From positions 890,442 to 954,441 of the forward strand of contig CACRXP010000009.1 of NCBI GenBank assembly GCA_902702965.1: a DNA stretch of 64,000 bases, in the 5' to 3' direction. Origin of the DNA: Spirometra erinaceieuropaei (taxonomy: Eukaryota; Platyhelminthes; Cestoda; Diphyllobothriidea; Diphyllobothriidae). The notes beneath the pieces are model-generated. The model worked only from the letters and a program-made list of their open reading frames with translations. It did no database searches and was not told the DNA's origin. Each line of letters starts with the position of its first letter. The stretch's first letter is position 1. A program made the translations under genes and the position numbers. Below, piece by piece: positions 34,215 through 46,647 of this stretch.

Positions 34215-34413
34215 CTTTACTCTCAGTCGCCTGAAGAGAAGTATGTGCAGTACAGGTGTTCTGGACGTTTTTGAAGAACAAATAGCCTCTTCCGTCTTGG
34301 CCAGCAGTAAAAGTCATGGTTATGAGGTCCTGAGTTTTCATGTCGGCAGCTCCGGCGTACAGGCTGAATGAAAAGTTCCCTCCTCCGATTTCCCAGTTCG
34401 CTCCAATAGGACT
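34215..34413 (-). CDS. Exon 7 of the giant secreted protein gene
   Basis: Acceptor CACCTTTATTCAG, donor GTGGGT (an alternative GTAAAG seven bases earlier would also be phase 1). 66 codons plus one base. Product: SPIGANWEIGGGNFSFSLYA, KTQDLITMTFTAGQDG, GYLFFKNVQNTCTAH. Starts phase 0, matching the end of exon 6. The pattern is beta-rich with one sequon (NFS). Confidence 0.92.
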
Positions 34414-34539
34414 CTGAATAAAGGTGCAAAACGCAAAACAAGAATCAGTTAAGATAAGTCAGCTCGCAATATCTACACTGAAGGAAGCGTAAGTAGGGGA
34501 GTAAAATACACTATAGAGTGATGTCCTCCGTCGGCTGGG

Positions 34540-35040
34540 CACAGGAAACATGGATGTGCAGTTGATCTTTCCCACTGAGCAAGGTTTCATAAAGCAATGT
34601 GCCGACTTAAAAACACATGATTATGGTCAAGCACCGGGAAGTTGGATTATTATTCTCAGGGAGCCTTCTGGGGTCGGGTATCACATCTCATGCCAAAATT
34701 GCCACTGTAAATACACAGGCAAGACTGAACGCATACTCCGGTCGTCCATAAACGAGCATAAGCTGATTATTTGACGCGGCAACAAATTATCGTAAGCGGC
34801 CACGCACGCCTTCGAATCGGGATCATGAATCTATCTTCGCAGCCGTCACGATAATCATCCGTGCCGGAGGCAAGGCAAATCGAGAACTGGTTGAATTCGC
34901 GATAGCGGATGAGAGCTCAGTCCATCGACATATCGATCTGGCGGCAACTTGCAGAGCCTTGCGGCATCATCTTCAGACCTGCGTCACTGGCCGCTGATTG
35001 GCTAGTAGTCCCGATGATTGTCGTTTGCTCTGCTGATGCT
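34540..35040 (+). mobile_element. Penelope-like element PLE-C, GIY-YIG fragment
   Basis: The frame at 34550-34774 has GVGYHISCQNCHCKYTGKTE then LRSSINEHKL, a GIY-YIG layout with cysteines before it. The rest of the domain continues in broken frames to about 35040. No reverse transcriptase seen. Confidence 0.65.
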
Positions 35041-35828
35041 GTCGTCTCTCAAGGTGGACTGATGCGCGCGTTCAAAAGCCCAAAATAATCAACAAATTAT
35101 TCCGGCGCTTGACCAGTCTTCTTCTATAATCCATTATACGACTGAAACTCAAAAATACCTCCCCCCAACCGTTGATTATTTATGTTCATCTGGATGTCAT
35201 TTTGCGGGCCATGATATGTGGTAATCGGAGGACGAAACGTACCCAACCAGGCACACAAGACCCACACTACAATGTCCAACGGTCATATGTAAAACCTCTA
35301 TCCTTAGCGGTCCTCGCTTTTACCACGCTATATTTGTGCGCCAATTCCTCATCCTTGGAACAAACCACGGATGCTCTTTGCACACTAACTGAAAGCGTTT
35401 TCCCTCAGTATATCCAAGCACTCCTAGGATTCCGGAGGCCTACCATGCTCATAATTAGTGCTTGAAAGAACTACTCGCTAGCACCGCAACCGAACCAAAC
35501 TTTGATAAAATGTGAGACAACCTTGGCCACTCCAAGGACGTAAAGTGAATACCTTGGACAGACGATAGTTTGTTTATCTAACCACTTGTAGTCCCTGACT
35601 TTTGTGACGCCGGCAGAGTCGTTTGCAGAGGCTAGAAAAGAACTGCTTACGGAAAACCGCCTTCAAAAATATGGGACTGATAATTGGAAGGATGATTTGA
35701 CTATGAGACTCACGGAATATGAATTTCCAGAGACGGATGAAGTAGTCACCCTGATTGTGCTGCTTTTGGTTTTAGATGTGACATTCTGCACACAGATTGC
35801 GCCTATAGTACGTTCTTCTAAGGTATTA
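35041..35828. other. No recognised feature
   Basis: A plus-strand frame at 35604-35834 is open, with an acidic helical part and a hydrophobic segment (TLIVLLLVLDVTF), but nothing ties it to a gene; it runs into the F1 element. Confidence 0.4.
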
Positions 35829-36820
35829 CAGTGAGTGACCCATCTCACGAAATGTTGGCTGAAATTCTGAAATGCGTTTTCGATTAGGAATAATTACTTA
35901 GGCGCGGTTGTTATACTGATTATCTTGTGGCATAATCCTATAATATTTCAGACTCAGCAGGATGTCAGCTTTTGAATACACTGTTTTGGATAACCTCTAG
36001 AGACCGTACTCGGTGAAAAATGACTACTTAAGTAGCATGCATTTTGCCATTGATTTTCGATGGTCTTGCAAATTCAAATATATCTTATAGAAAGCCTGAA
36101 CAAAAATATCTTTTCTTTCAGTCGTTTAAAAGTGAATAACGTCTTATTTATATTTTATGCACAAGGAAGGAGTATAATAAAGTTTTAAAAAATTTCTAAT
36201 TATGAGATTTTTTAAGACCTCGCAATGTACATTTACATAACAGCGTACCTCACTGTTTACCACGGCTCCTCATGAAATGTACGACATAGTCCGCATTAAT
36301 TGCAAAATTTTATGGACTCTGTATGATATCTTTTTAGCGGCATAGAAAAATAAGTGATTTTCTTTACGCGAAACGCATGCACCTTGTAGACTGAAATCAC
36401 TAAGCGCCAATGCAACAAATGATCAGGCTCCAAATTATTCGACAACTGGAAAACTTCTTTAAAACCGAAGTATACTCCTTCTTCGAGTATAAAATATAAA
36501 GATGACGTGATTTTCTATTAATTGACTGACAGAAAGCATATTTTTGTTCGTGGTTTCTATAACATATATTTGAATTTGCAAGACCATCGAAAATCAATGG
36601 GAAAAATGCATGCTGCATATGTAGTCATTTTTTACCGAATACGGTTTCTACGGAAGATTGAAAAGCAGTGTATTCAAAAGCCGACATCCTGCCGAGTCAG
36701 AAATGTTATAGGATTATGCCGCAAGATAATCATTTTTACAACAGGCCCTAAGTAACCCTTCCTTGTCGAAAACGCGTTTCAGAATTTCAACCAACATTTC
36801 ATGAGAGCGGTCATTCACTG
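35829..36820. mobile_element. F1 foldback element, copy 1 (992 bp)
   Basis: Ends CAGTGAGTGACCCATCTCAC and ATGAGAGCGGTCATTCACTG, each beside TA. The two arms, about 400 bases each, are inverted copies of each other around a short centre. No coding frame. Same family as copies at 45632, 52227 and 57751. Confidence 0.9.
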
Positions 36821-36928
36821 TATTCAGACACAGAAAACAATTCTCACAACGTAACGGTGCATTATCCCCCCCCCAGTACATTACATGGAATCCAAAATGG
36901 ACGACCCGCCTTCAGGTCAAAGCAAGGA

Positions 36929-37620
36929 CCAAGAGACGGTTCGATCCTCGTTATCGAGGACGCCTACCGGTTGCTCCACAGCAGGAGGGGAGCAGGGACA
37001 GTGACTAACGCGTGAATTTGTTTGTAATGATAGTAGATTTGCACCGCACCTACCGCACTCTATCCTGCGACTACCTGAACTCGGTGTCAAGACAGACCGG
37101 CGACGGGAGAGGGCACTGGTGATTGTCGCCCGCGTCCAGTTGCGTGTGTGTGTTTTCTTGTGCCTCCCAAACGGGCCAGATACGGCTAGATACGCTGGAC
37201 CAAGATGGAGGCCATATCGGATTCTGGCGGGCGTTATCGGATACCACAGCATAAAAAATGCCAAAATATCGGAGGGTTCGGTGGCAGACTGTGTTGCCGG
37301 CAGACGTCGCGCACACTGGAACCCCTACCGTCCCCCATTGTTGTTGTTGTTGGTTAAAAACCTGCTCATTTGCTGTGTGGGCCAAGAGGCGTAGATTGGA
37401 GCGCCAAGGTTCGGGCTCGACCGTCCCATCCGCCTGCACCCTCCCCCGCCTCCGACCTTCTTGATTCTGTCTTGACGCCGGACACAGGTGGACAGAGTTC
37501 GATAGATTCTGCGCAAGTCCACTATTATAATAAACTAATTCATGCACAAGTCACCGTTCCGGCTCCCACCTTGCTGTGAAGCACACGGTGAACATCGTCG
37601 GAAACGACGGTCGAACTGCC
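36929..37620. repeat. SINE-C copies in inverted pair
   Basis: A plus-orientation part at 36929-37090 meets a minus-orientation part at 37130-37620. Frames in both strands are shadows of this repeat. Confidence 0.65.
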
Positions 37621-38289
37621 GTGTTTCATTTCCACGTGAGGTGTAAGGATGTCCAATCAGGGGAACCCGTTCGTGGGTGGTAGATTGCACCATACAAATG
37701 TCAGCTGGCTTCCGCAGTCCCTAGCTGGAATCCAACCATCATCTGAGACTCCGCGGATTCAGGCTCTGTCTAGTGACTATACCCGGTAGCCGCCTCGATT
37801 GGCCGGCTAAAACAGAAAAAAGTATACGGTGCTGTGCGTTCTTTCACACCCGGTATTTCTGTACCCATCCTCATGACTTTTCCTGCTTCCCTTTCTTTCC
37901 CTCCACTCCGTCCCCTCGGTTCACTTCCTTTCATTCCCAGCCCCTCCTTTTCCCTTCCCTTCAAAATGTTCTACAGAGGTGGCGACATGCAACCCCGTAG
38001 GCGACGCAGGCTAACTCGGGTCGCTGTCCCTCTAGAGCAAGTCGCGACCCACAGTGTGGAGTTCGGCAGCCGTCTGGGATTTCTTAATAGCCCTATTTAA
38101 GGACAGCTCTGCGTACATCCTCGCGAAGGAAGGTGCTAGAAAAGTTGCCCTAAACGAATGTTGGGATAAAGCGATCTTCAGGTTGACCGTAAATCCAAGA
38201 TGTAGAACTCACGGTCGAAAAAGCCAAGCAAAGAGCAACCCCTATCCCCACCTCCACCGTCCGACCCCACGAGCTGTTAAAGTGACTCT

Positions 38290-38675
38290 GCTCACGAAAG
38301 CAACCTGATGGCCGAGCAGTCATCACGCCAGCATCCAACATGGGTGATGAGATTTCAGCAATTAACAACTTGCATGCCGGCCATCAAGCAATTAGAGCAC
38401 CAGCGGGCGACAATCCTTGATGAAGGGGAGCGCCGTTAATTGTTGTAGGTATGCGGTAGCATAGCGACTACATCCTAGGAATACTGCAACTTCCTGTGCA
38501 TGAGCCACCCTTTTCTGTCTCTGTCTCTGATGAGGGATTCGAGTGAGAATCCGAAATGTGAGGCGAATAAAGCCCTTGTTCCAGCGATCGCTTCTTCTTC
38601 TTCTTCTTCTTCTTCTTCTTCTTCTTCTTCTTCTTCTTCTTCTTTTTCTTCTTCTGCTTATTCTTCTTCTTCTGA
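38290..38675 (+). mobile_element. PLE-A, 3' end
   Basis: Matches the last part of PLE-A at 11060-11406: CGAGCAGTCATCACGCCAGC, ATTTCAGCAATTAACAACTT, the CTGATGA..GAAA block (38527-38555) and a (CTT)n tail from 38591. The coding part is lost. Confidence 0.8.
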
Positions 38676-39345
38676 TCAACCTGGAGTGTTGGCTCCCCTT
38701 TTAGGCAATCTGAGGAGCAGTGGTCCGTCACGAAGGACGCCGCTTGTCGTTCGAGAACTGGTTCGCCACAAGGTGGACATCGCTGGTCTCAGCGAGACCC
38801 ACTTCTCCGAACAAGGCCACTTAGAGGTGGGGGGTGTCGACTACGCCTCCCTCTGGAACGGCCGCCCAAGGGCAGAGCGACATGACACCGACGTCGCTGT
38901 TATCATCCGGAACCGTATCGTGGGGCGACTGCCCTTTCTGCCGCAGAGGATCAACGATTGTCTAATGATCCTGAGCCTGCCTTTTTGGGAATCCCAATTC
39001 GCAGTCGTCATCAGTGTCTACGAGACGAAGACCTGCACGTTCTCCTGACGACTGTTTCAAAGGCAGACAAGATCTTCGTCCTTGGTGCCTCCAATGCCCA
39101 CGTTGAAGAAACTGCCCTACCTGGGAGGGAATGCTGGTTCCCCACGAAACCGTCTGCTGCAATGACAACGGTCCTCTCCTTCTGCGTACGTGTGCAGAAC
39201 AGCGCCTTCCCCTTACCAACACCTTTTTCCGCCTTCCAAGGCGAAAAAGTGACCTAGATGCATCCCCCGGTTCCGGCAGAGGCAGCCAGTGGACTACCTT
39301 TCCGTCCGGGGGCGGGATCGACTGGACGTACTGGTGACCAAGGCA
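38676..39345 (+). pseudogene. LINE endonuclease fragment
   Basis: Apurinic/apyrimidinic-type endonuclease of a CR1/Jockey-like LINE: VVRELVRHKVDIAGLSETHF (substrate-binding glutamate in SETHF), VAVIIRNRIVGRL, INDCLMILSLPFW. After a stop near 39045, the other frames carry [12 protein letters not shown] (FNARVG-like block), [20 protein letters not shown] and a [19 protein letters not shown] block. Frameshifts and deletions make it inactive. It starts right at the PLE-A CTT tail, a nested or template-switched junction. Confidence 0.85.
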
Positions 39346-39619
39346 ACCTGTCAATAGACTGAGTGATGAGTGAGTTGATCTTGCAGTGGAAAAGAAACTG
39401 CCCATCGCTAAGGGGCGCTTAGTCTTGGTTTAGAAAGTTGCCAACTGACGGGATAACTTGGTCTTTCTCAGGACCGAAAGTCAGGTTACAGTGGCTCCGC
39501 TATGGCATTCTCGTATGTGATATCCAAGCCACCCGCTACTAAAGCCTGGCATATGCTGTGACCACCAGGTCAAGTGACTTGCTCATTGACGAATTGTTTA
39601 GCCTCTCCGGTCACTGCTC

Positions 39620-39760
39620 TCACACCCATTGCCGGTCACCTTGGCACTTTTCTGCCATTTGAGTCTGATGCATGAGAGAAGAGCGAGTGCGGTGGGTGCT
39701 GTGCAAGCCGGCCTCACACTAAAACATTTTACGCGCAAAACGCCGCCTTTTGCCAACCAC
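39620..39760. repeat. Possible SINE-C fragment
   Basis: Words such as GAGAGAAGAGCGAGTGCGGT, GGGTGCTGTGCAAG and TTTTACGCGCAAAACGCCG resemble inverted SINE-C, but the match is weak. Confidence 0.35.
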
Positions 39761-39935
39761 TGCCTGGGTCACGTGGTAGACATTATCGTTCTCGGTCGGC
39801 CAGCTTACTACATCGCATCACACTTCTTTGCTATCTCTTGTGGATACAGTGTGCACAGGCCGTCTACGCGATAAAGGCAGACCTGAAATTAATACCAAAA
39901 CACAAACAAAAGACAAGACGGAAGACGGCACTTAC

Positions 39936-42900
39936 CTTCAGCCAAGTGGATCGGATTGCCATCTGGCCTGGTCGTCCTCTGTACACTTCAATGTAGTCCG
40001 CAGCTCCCTGATCCTGTGGTGACAGCTGCAGGAAGTAGCTTATTGCATCATCTTCAGACAGTGTGTACCTCCATCCCACTGTCAGCGCTCGTTGAGGTGT
40101 CTGGAGGGTCCAGGTGGAATCATTAAAATGCACTTGCAGTGTCCCGTTCCGAAGACGATTCCAGGCTACTTCTGAAGAGATGCCTAGGAGTGTTCGCCTC
40201 ACGCCTACACAGGCCTCTCGCGTTGTTGTCCTGTAGATGACTTCGCAGGGGGTTTCCAAAGTCAGTCGGGGACCACACTGTCCGGTTAGCACAAAAGGTA
40301 CCAGAGATTTGCTGTTCTGGGGCGACTCAAACGACACCCGAACTTCATGTTTGCTTCCATTGGGATGGGAGTGGAGGGAGGCGTCCAGTACGGCGGATCT
40401 GCTTTCAAGCGCCAACTTCAAATGCAGCGGCTGTGAGCGGCCAAGCGGCTGTACGAAGACAGTCGCAACGATCTTGGGGATCAGAGTTCCAAATGCAATC
40501 CCGGTGGAAACATTAGTAACGCCTATGTTCTGGGTTTTATTGGACCTGAGAGACCAGTCAACGAGGAGTTTCGCATCCTGTGGTTTATCCACGTCGAGTG
40601 CCAACTTCAATCGCTTATGGTCTCTGGTGTTGGCAAGTGCGAAGGCGGTTTTGAAGGCCAGGGACTGATTGAAGTCGAGGAGGCGGCATAACAGCGTGAA
40701 ATCTACTTCCGGGTCAGTTTGCAGAGCCAGGCTTATTCGACTATTTTGAAAGTCTAGGAAGTATGCCTTGTCGGGCGGCTGGAAGTCGCGCGTCTGTATG
40801 GCTTTCAACAGATAGAAGATATTGGTTCTGCCCTTGACGCTGAGTGGAGAGCTCAGGAGGGTGTTGGTAAGGTTTAGGCTGACAGCCGTCTCATAGGTCC
40901 TTGAAGAGAAATCGACACGCCCACTAGATAGCGGCTTGACCTGCCACTCCAGATACGACAGGTTTTCCGACATCAAGCAACTGATATCGCCTCCGATTGT
41001 AGTAGTATTGGAAGCATTGGTGGCGGTTGTCAAAGCTAAACCAACACTGGCCTTGCTGGCGTCGTCAGCTTTATCAACCAGCAACCGCACACTAAGTTGC
41101 GACTTCTGGCCAGCTGATGTCACCCATTTCTTCGAGGATTCCAGCAGGACGGAGTAATTACTTCCGAGAGTTGATTGCCTAAATGTTGTCGTCGTATCGA
41201 ACACCGGCGTCCCGTTGATGTGGAGACTAGAATTCACAAACAGCAGAGTCGGCTTTTGTCGTCTGGAGGTGTAAAGCAATTCCACTATGGCTGTGTGCTT
41301 TTCGTCGATGGTGACTCCAAAGTGAATCGGTCCGTCAGCGTCTGGCCTCATTAAGGAGACTTCCGCTTTCTCGAAGTTGCGCGAGTTGGGACTCAGATTT
41401 TCAACCAGAAGCAAGCACTTCGGAGACAGGAAGAAAGAAGAACAGTTAAGGGTGTAGGAGAAGTTGTGTACCTGACCCGATCTGAGGCTACCACGCAGGG
41501 AGGGATACCATCCGAAGGGCTGGCTAAGCGAAAAACTGATCTCCTTCTGCGGCAAATAATCCGACTTTAGGAGAGCCGAACTGTTGAGGGCGTAGACTGC
41601 GTCGCGTTGTACAGTAGCCTTGGCAAAGTGCCAGGAGATATTGGCTGTGTGTCTCTTGTCATCTGATGTGGTGCAGTTTAGGATGACATCGAAGAGCTGT
41701 CTTGGAGGCAGTCGAATAAGCGGAATCAAGCGTGGGCGGGACCATATAAAAAGCGACTCGACTAGGTGAAGTTTTAGCTCGCTGTTCAGCAACACAGGCA
41801 GTGAGTAAAAGTGGCCGGAGACGTTCACCTGCGTTGCATTTTCGTTTGCCTCCTTCATCAACAGCAGGTCGAACATCGAGAAGCCGAAAAAGGACCGCGG
41901 TAGGTGCGTAAATAGGGCTAATTTGGCGTTCGGCAGGGAGGTATCGTTGAACTCCAAGTCAAAGAAGCGTGAGCCCTCACGCAGTCCGAGAGCGGTAACG
42001 CTCAGGCCTACTCTCTTGTCTGTCTGGTGTAATAAGACTGACTGTGAGAGATGAACTCTCGTCCAGTTTAAAAAGCCTGTGTGAAGAAGAATATCACCGC
42101 CAAACCGCGCCTCAGCAGGTCGCCTCTGCAGGGAACAGTTGGAAAACTTGACAGTAATGTTCTGTTTCGGCAGTTGAATATCACCGTCCAGGCGTGGCAT
42201 GGACTCGTAGGGTGAGAAAGTGGAACTAATGTTTGCTTTGATGGGAAGGATAGGATTAGTGGACAGTATCCGGGCGCCCAGGTTATTGTTGTTGTTGTCA
42301 GACCCTATGACTGCCTCAACATAAGTCGTATTTTGGTAGCTGAGATGTCCAGTCAAGGTCCTACCATCCCAGTTGGCCTCATACCTCACAGTGAGATTGG
42401 GTAGAAGCGCTAGAGAGGAGTTTAGGCTACCCACCAGCCGTTTATCTTTGCTGTGCCGGCAGCAACTATAGCAATCACAGACGGGTCCGCGCATAAGCTG
42501 CAGCTCCAGGAGGGGGGAGTAATCGGTCGGCGTCTTCAGACGTCCAACAAAGTCGAACTGGCCTCGTTCGTCTCGCAGTAGGGTAGCATTCAGACCGTAA
42601 ATGGGCTGGCCCGTAAGGTAGGCATCGGCGGTGAGTGAGGACTTTGAATGGCCTTTTGAGTAATCGAGCAGAAGCCGCAGATGTGACTGGTTTCTGTCTG
42701 GCAGCTCGGCGATGAGCTCGAGGTTGCCCGCACAAAGATCCCTGCTGATGTTTGCATTCAGTGTGCCATGACTGCCGACAGTACCTCGACCCAGGTGCCG
42801 TCTCCAATTCAGCATACCTTCACTGTTAAACTGGTAGGCGGCCACGTGACCCTGCTTCCGCGCCCCCTCAAATGAATAGTCATACATTAGTTCAACCAGT

Positions 42901-43979
42901 TCCATGTGGGTTACCTTGCCCAGAAGACTGTCATCTGCGTATGCGTAGACCTGACCCGTCGAAAAATCCAGCGTGTGGGTGTACTCGAGGCCGTAGCGGA
43001 AGGGCATCCCCGGAGCGAACCCCTGATTGGCATTCCATTCTCCACTATGCGTCAGAATAAATTCAAAAGGGGCCCGCGAGTATCTGGAGGTGGATTTGTA
43101 GAACAGCCCCTTGAATGCCTCCGTCTGTACAGCCGGTTTAAGGGCAAACAGGAGGGAGATCTTGTCCTCCTCCTGCTGAAGTCGTGCATTAGCCTCACCA
43201 CCCGCGGAGGTTTCAGCTCGAATTGCGTACAACCGCATCGCCCCAGCCTCCTGTCGCAGGTTTAATTTGAGGCTGTGGGGCTTGTTGACAGTGGGGTCCG
43301 GATACACTTCTAGATGACCGTCCGCGTCAAAAACCCGAACACTCTCGAAATTATGCTTGAATCCTGTAGTAAAGCCTCTGCGCCTAGCTGGGGTGAGGAA
43401 GGACTGGTTCCACGCGGCAAGACCAAAGGAGACGCTTTTTGACGAGACAAACAGCTCGGAGCTGGCGGCAAACTGTGATTGCTTCAGCGTCAGGGGAATG
43501 ATGACGGAGAGAGAGCAGTTTAGGGGCAACTGCCAGCGGTAGGGAGTCTGAATCCTTGCGCTTGCAAGGGGTAGGCTGGCGTTGTCGGAAATCTCCTCAA
43601 AGCTGTACTGAAGACCAATGGCTTTTTCAACGCTGTCGACCAACAGTCTATTCTTGACAGAATACACTTCCGATTTATTGACTTGAATGCTTGAGTTGAA
43701 GTCAAACAGGATGTTTTGTCCAATCTCACTTGCGTATTTAGTATCAACTTCAATCTCTTCTGATTGCGCAGAGGCGAGTACCACAGTGTATCGCTTTTCA
43801 GAGGCAATGAGCCGGCTTCTCAGAGCGTAGGTAGGTTTGCTGTCAGCCGTATAAGTAGCGTTGATGCTGAGATCTTCAAGAACGACTTGATGCCAATCGC
43901 TTAGAGTCATGCTACCGAGCGTCCAATTTGAGAGGACGAGGAAACCATCGACTTTGGCACTGATACCACCGAAGTTTTT
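39936..43979 (-). CDS. Exon 6: giant 1,348-codon exon of a secreted, glycosylated, beta-rich protein
   Basis: Acceptor TTATCTTGTTGTAG, donor GTAAGT, phase 0 at both ends, no stop in 4,044 bases. The chain is rich in alternating polar/apolar strands (SLKLNLRQEAGAMRLYAIRA, GLNATLLRDERGQFDFVGRL, KEISFSLSQPFGWYPSLRGS) and has more than 30 N-glycosylation sequons, so it is almost surely extracellular. A cysteine cluster CDCYSCC lies near exon residue 500. No catalytic motif or membrane span seen. The pattern fits the beta-rich middle of apolipophorin/apoB-type lipid carriers; another large secreted beta protein is possible. Confidence 0.95.
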
Positions 43980-45107
43980 CTACAACAAGATAACAAAAGC
44001 CGATTGACAGGGGGCAGGAAGTGAACTGGTTACCGCAGCGTAATCTCAAGAGCCGCAGTATGGTCTGGGTCCAGCCTGACTAAAAGGTATATTTGGGGAA
44101 TTCTTGGTCTAGTGAAACCACTGGATGAAGTGTTAACGGACTTCGCCACACATTGGAAAGATTTTTCGACAAAATGTTTGCCAAGCCGACTAATTCTACA
44201 TGTGTCAACTGAAAGTAATGTCATAAACTAATCAGCCCTTTGGAATTTTACAGGTGTTTTAAGTCATTCACTCACAGGTAGATGGTTGTACGTGAGGCTA
44301 CCTTTCCATGGAACAGTCATAATGTAGCCACAACCTTTACAGGTTTTAAAACGAATGAGACCGCTATTCTGTACAAAATCTGGGGAAGCGTGTGGCTGAC
44401 GGGATGTCTGACGAGAACGACACCAGCAATGCCATACATCCGGGAAATTATTCGCATAACGTAGGCCTAAGAACGACTGGTTAAATCCAACTGGCATATA
44501 CAAAAAGGTTTACTTTATTAACCAGTTCGCACAGTTTTAAATGACCTGGCCTGATATATCGTTCAATTCGGATACATTTAACAATAATCAATAAATTTTA
44601 GAGATCTTACCAAGTATTTCATTTAAGGCAAAGAGGTTCTTTTTCTTATAGTTTATTTCGGCAGCGGTATAGAGAAGGACCCCACCTAACTGTCAATAAA
44701 CCGTGGATCGTGGCACACGTGATTTTTGGTAAAGGGAATTTTACGAGTGGGGCAGCACGTTAGACAGGGGGCTGATAGGATGAGAAAAAACACAGAAATT
44801 GCCTGGATTTATGTAGAAAGTCCTACGCTATTTTACGACCACGGACATAAGAGTAATAATTGAACAATAAACAAAATAAATTTCACAAAACAACAGATTT
44901 TAAGTCAAGGTGGGAGGTAGTGGGAAGTAATCACTGTTGGATGTGTAATTTCTGCAACAGCCTGCAAATGTATGCTAAGATTAAACTCCATATGACAAGA
45001 TGCACAGTCCATTAACAGTTAAGTGAGGTCCTTCTCTATGTCGTCGTCTTTATTACTTAACGTATTGGAACCTTGGTTATTTAGTAAATTCGGGAAAAAC
45101 TTCTCAC
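43980..45107 (-). other. Intron 5, no recognised feature
   Basis: 1,128 bases, GT..AG, no repeat family recognised. It is the second shortest intron but one in the visible gene. Confidence 0.6.
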
Positions 45108-45225
45108 CTGCTGCGGATCCAAGAAAAGGGCCAATTTGGAGATGTCCAACCAATGACTCGAGTTGACCGTCAATCTTTGGCTTAAAATGCTTCCAGTTGT
45201 CAGGGCACCAGCAGTTAACTGACAT
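45108..45225 (-). CDS. Exon 5 of the giant secreted protein gene
   Basis: Acceptor CTGCTTCTTCAG, donor GTGAGA. One base completes a leucine codon from exon 4, then 39 codons ending in phase 0: CQLTAGALTTGSILSQRLTV, NSSHWLDISKLALFLDPQQ. The longer open frame on this strand (from 45261) is a different frame and does not match the phases of exons 4 and 6. Confidence 0.9.
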
Positions 45226-45631
45226 CTGAAGAAGCAGGTTACAACTGATGAGTAGGCGCATCTACATTACCGTATAAATTTTAATACTTAAGGAAAAAAG
45301 TGGGATGCATTGAAAGTCGTACTGATCTATCAGCTTCAAATCAAGCCTCTTTGCAACAGGCTAAAATTCTGCATACACGTTCAGTACTTACGGATCGAAT
45401 AAAGTAGATTAGAAATGCATAATTAGGTACTCAGAGTTACTGCTGTTGACGGTGTTCGTGGCCAGCTGTTAAATCGATCGATTGCGACAGGTAGTCTACA
45501 GCCTCTTTTTGATATGTGACTCTGCAGCGTCTAAGCGATGAGTGTACTCAGAGCGCCACCGTAATCATGCTCTGGACTTGTTTTAGAGGAGAAGACACCA
45601 GTAGGCGTCATATATTCTGTATATAAGCTTG

Positions 45632-46647
45632 CAGTGCATGACCGATCTCATAACTGCTGGCCGAAATTCTGAAATGCGTTTTCGAGTAGGAAGGATTACT
45701 TAGGTGGATTTGTAATACTGACAGTCTTGCGGCGCACTCCTATAACATTTCAGGCTCGGTAGGATGTCGACTTTCGAATGCACTTATTTTCGACCTCGTG
45801 TAGAAACCGTACTCAGTAAAGAGTAACTACTTAATTAGCATGCATTTTAGCATTGATTTTCGATGTTCCGTAACCTGATCGGTGAGCGCCCACTATCATA
45901 ATTAAAATATATTTCATACAAAACATAGACAAGAAATGCTTTCTTTTACTCATTTGATTGATAATGATGTTATCTTTATATTGTATACTAGAATAAGGAG
46001 TATAATTAGGTTTTAAAAAAGTTTTCTAATTCACGAATAATTTGTGGCCTAATCAGTCGTTGCATTAGCGCTTAGTGATTCAAATCTACAAGGTGCATGC
46101 GTTCCATGTATGGAAAATAATACATTCTTCTATGCCTTTAAAAAGATACCACATAGAGTCCACAAAATTTTGCGATAGATGCGGACTGAACTGTACATTT
46201 CATGAGGAGCAGTGGTAAATGGACAGTTACGATGTTGTTTAAATGACCATTGCACGATCTTCAATAATCTGATAATTAGAAGCTCTTCCAAAACCTAATT
46301 ATACTCCTTCTTCGAGTATACAATATAAAGATAACATCATTATCAATCAAATGAGTAAAAGAAAGCATTTCTTGTCTATGTTTTGTATGAATTATATATT
46401 AATTTATAAAACCATCGAAAATCAATGCTAAAATGCATGCTAATTAAGTAGTCACTCTTTACTGAGTACGGTTTCTACACGAGGTCGAAAATAAGTGCAT
46501 TCGAAAGTCGACATGCTACCGAGTCTGAAATGTTATAGGATTGCGCTACAAGACTGTCGGTATTACAAATCCACCCAAGCAATCCTTCCTACTCGAAAAC
46601 GCATTTCAGAATTTTGGACAGCATTTCGTGAGATCGATCACGCGCTG
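45632..46647. mobile_element. F1 foldback element, copy 2 (about 1.02 kb)
   Basis: Ends CAGTGCATGACCGATCTCAT and GTGAGATCGATCACGCGCTG; arms inverted over about 400 bases. The flank is G on the left and TA on the right. A fragment similar to the S1 head (TAACCTGATCGGTGAGCGCC at 45870) has been inserted in the left arm. Confidence 0.88.

Noticed and set aside
42475..42807. Minus-strand frame inside exon 6 as a separate gene
   Set aside because: A shadow of the long exon in another frame.
45019..45261. 80-codon frame ending in a stop as the exon-5 frame
   Set aside because: Phase of exons 4 and 6 selects a different frame between strong splice sites at 45225 and 45108.
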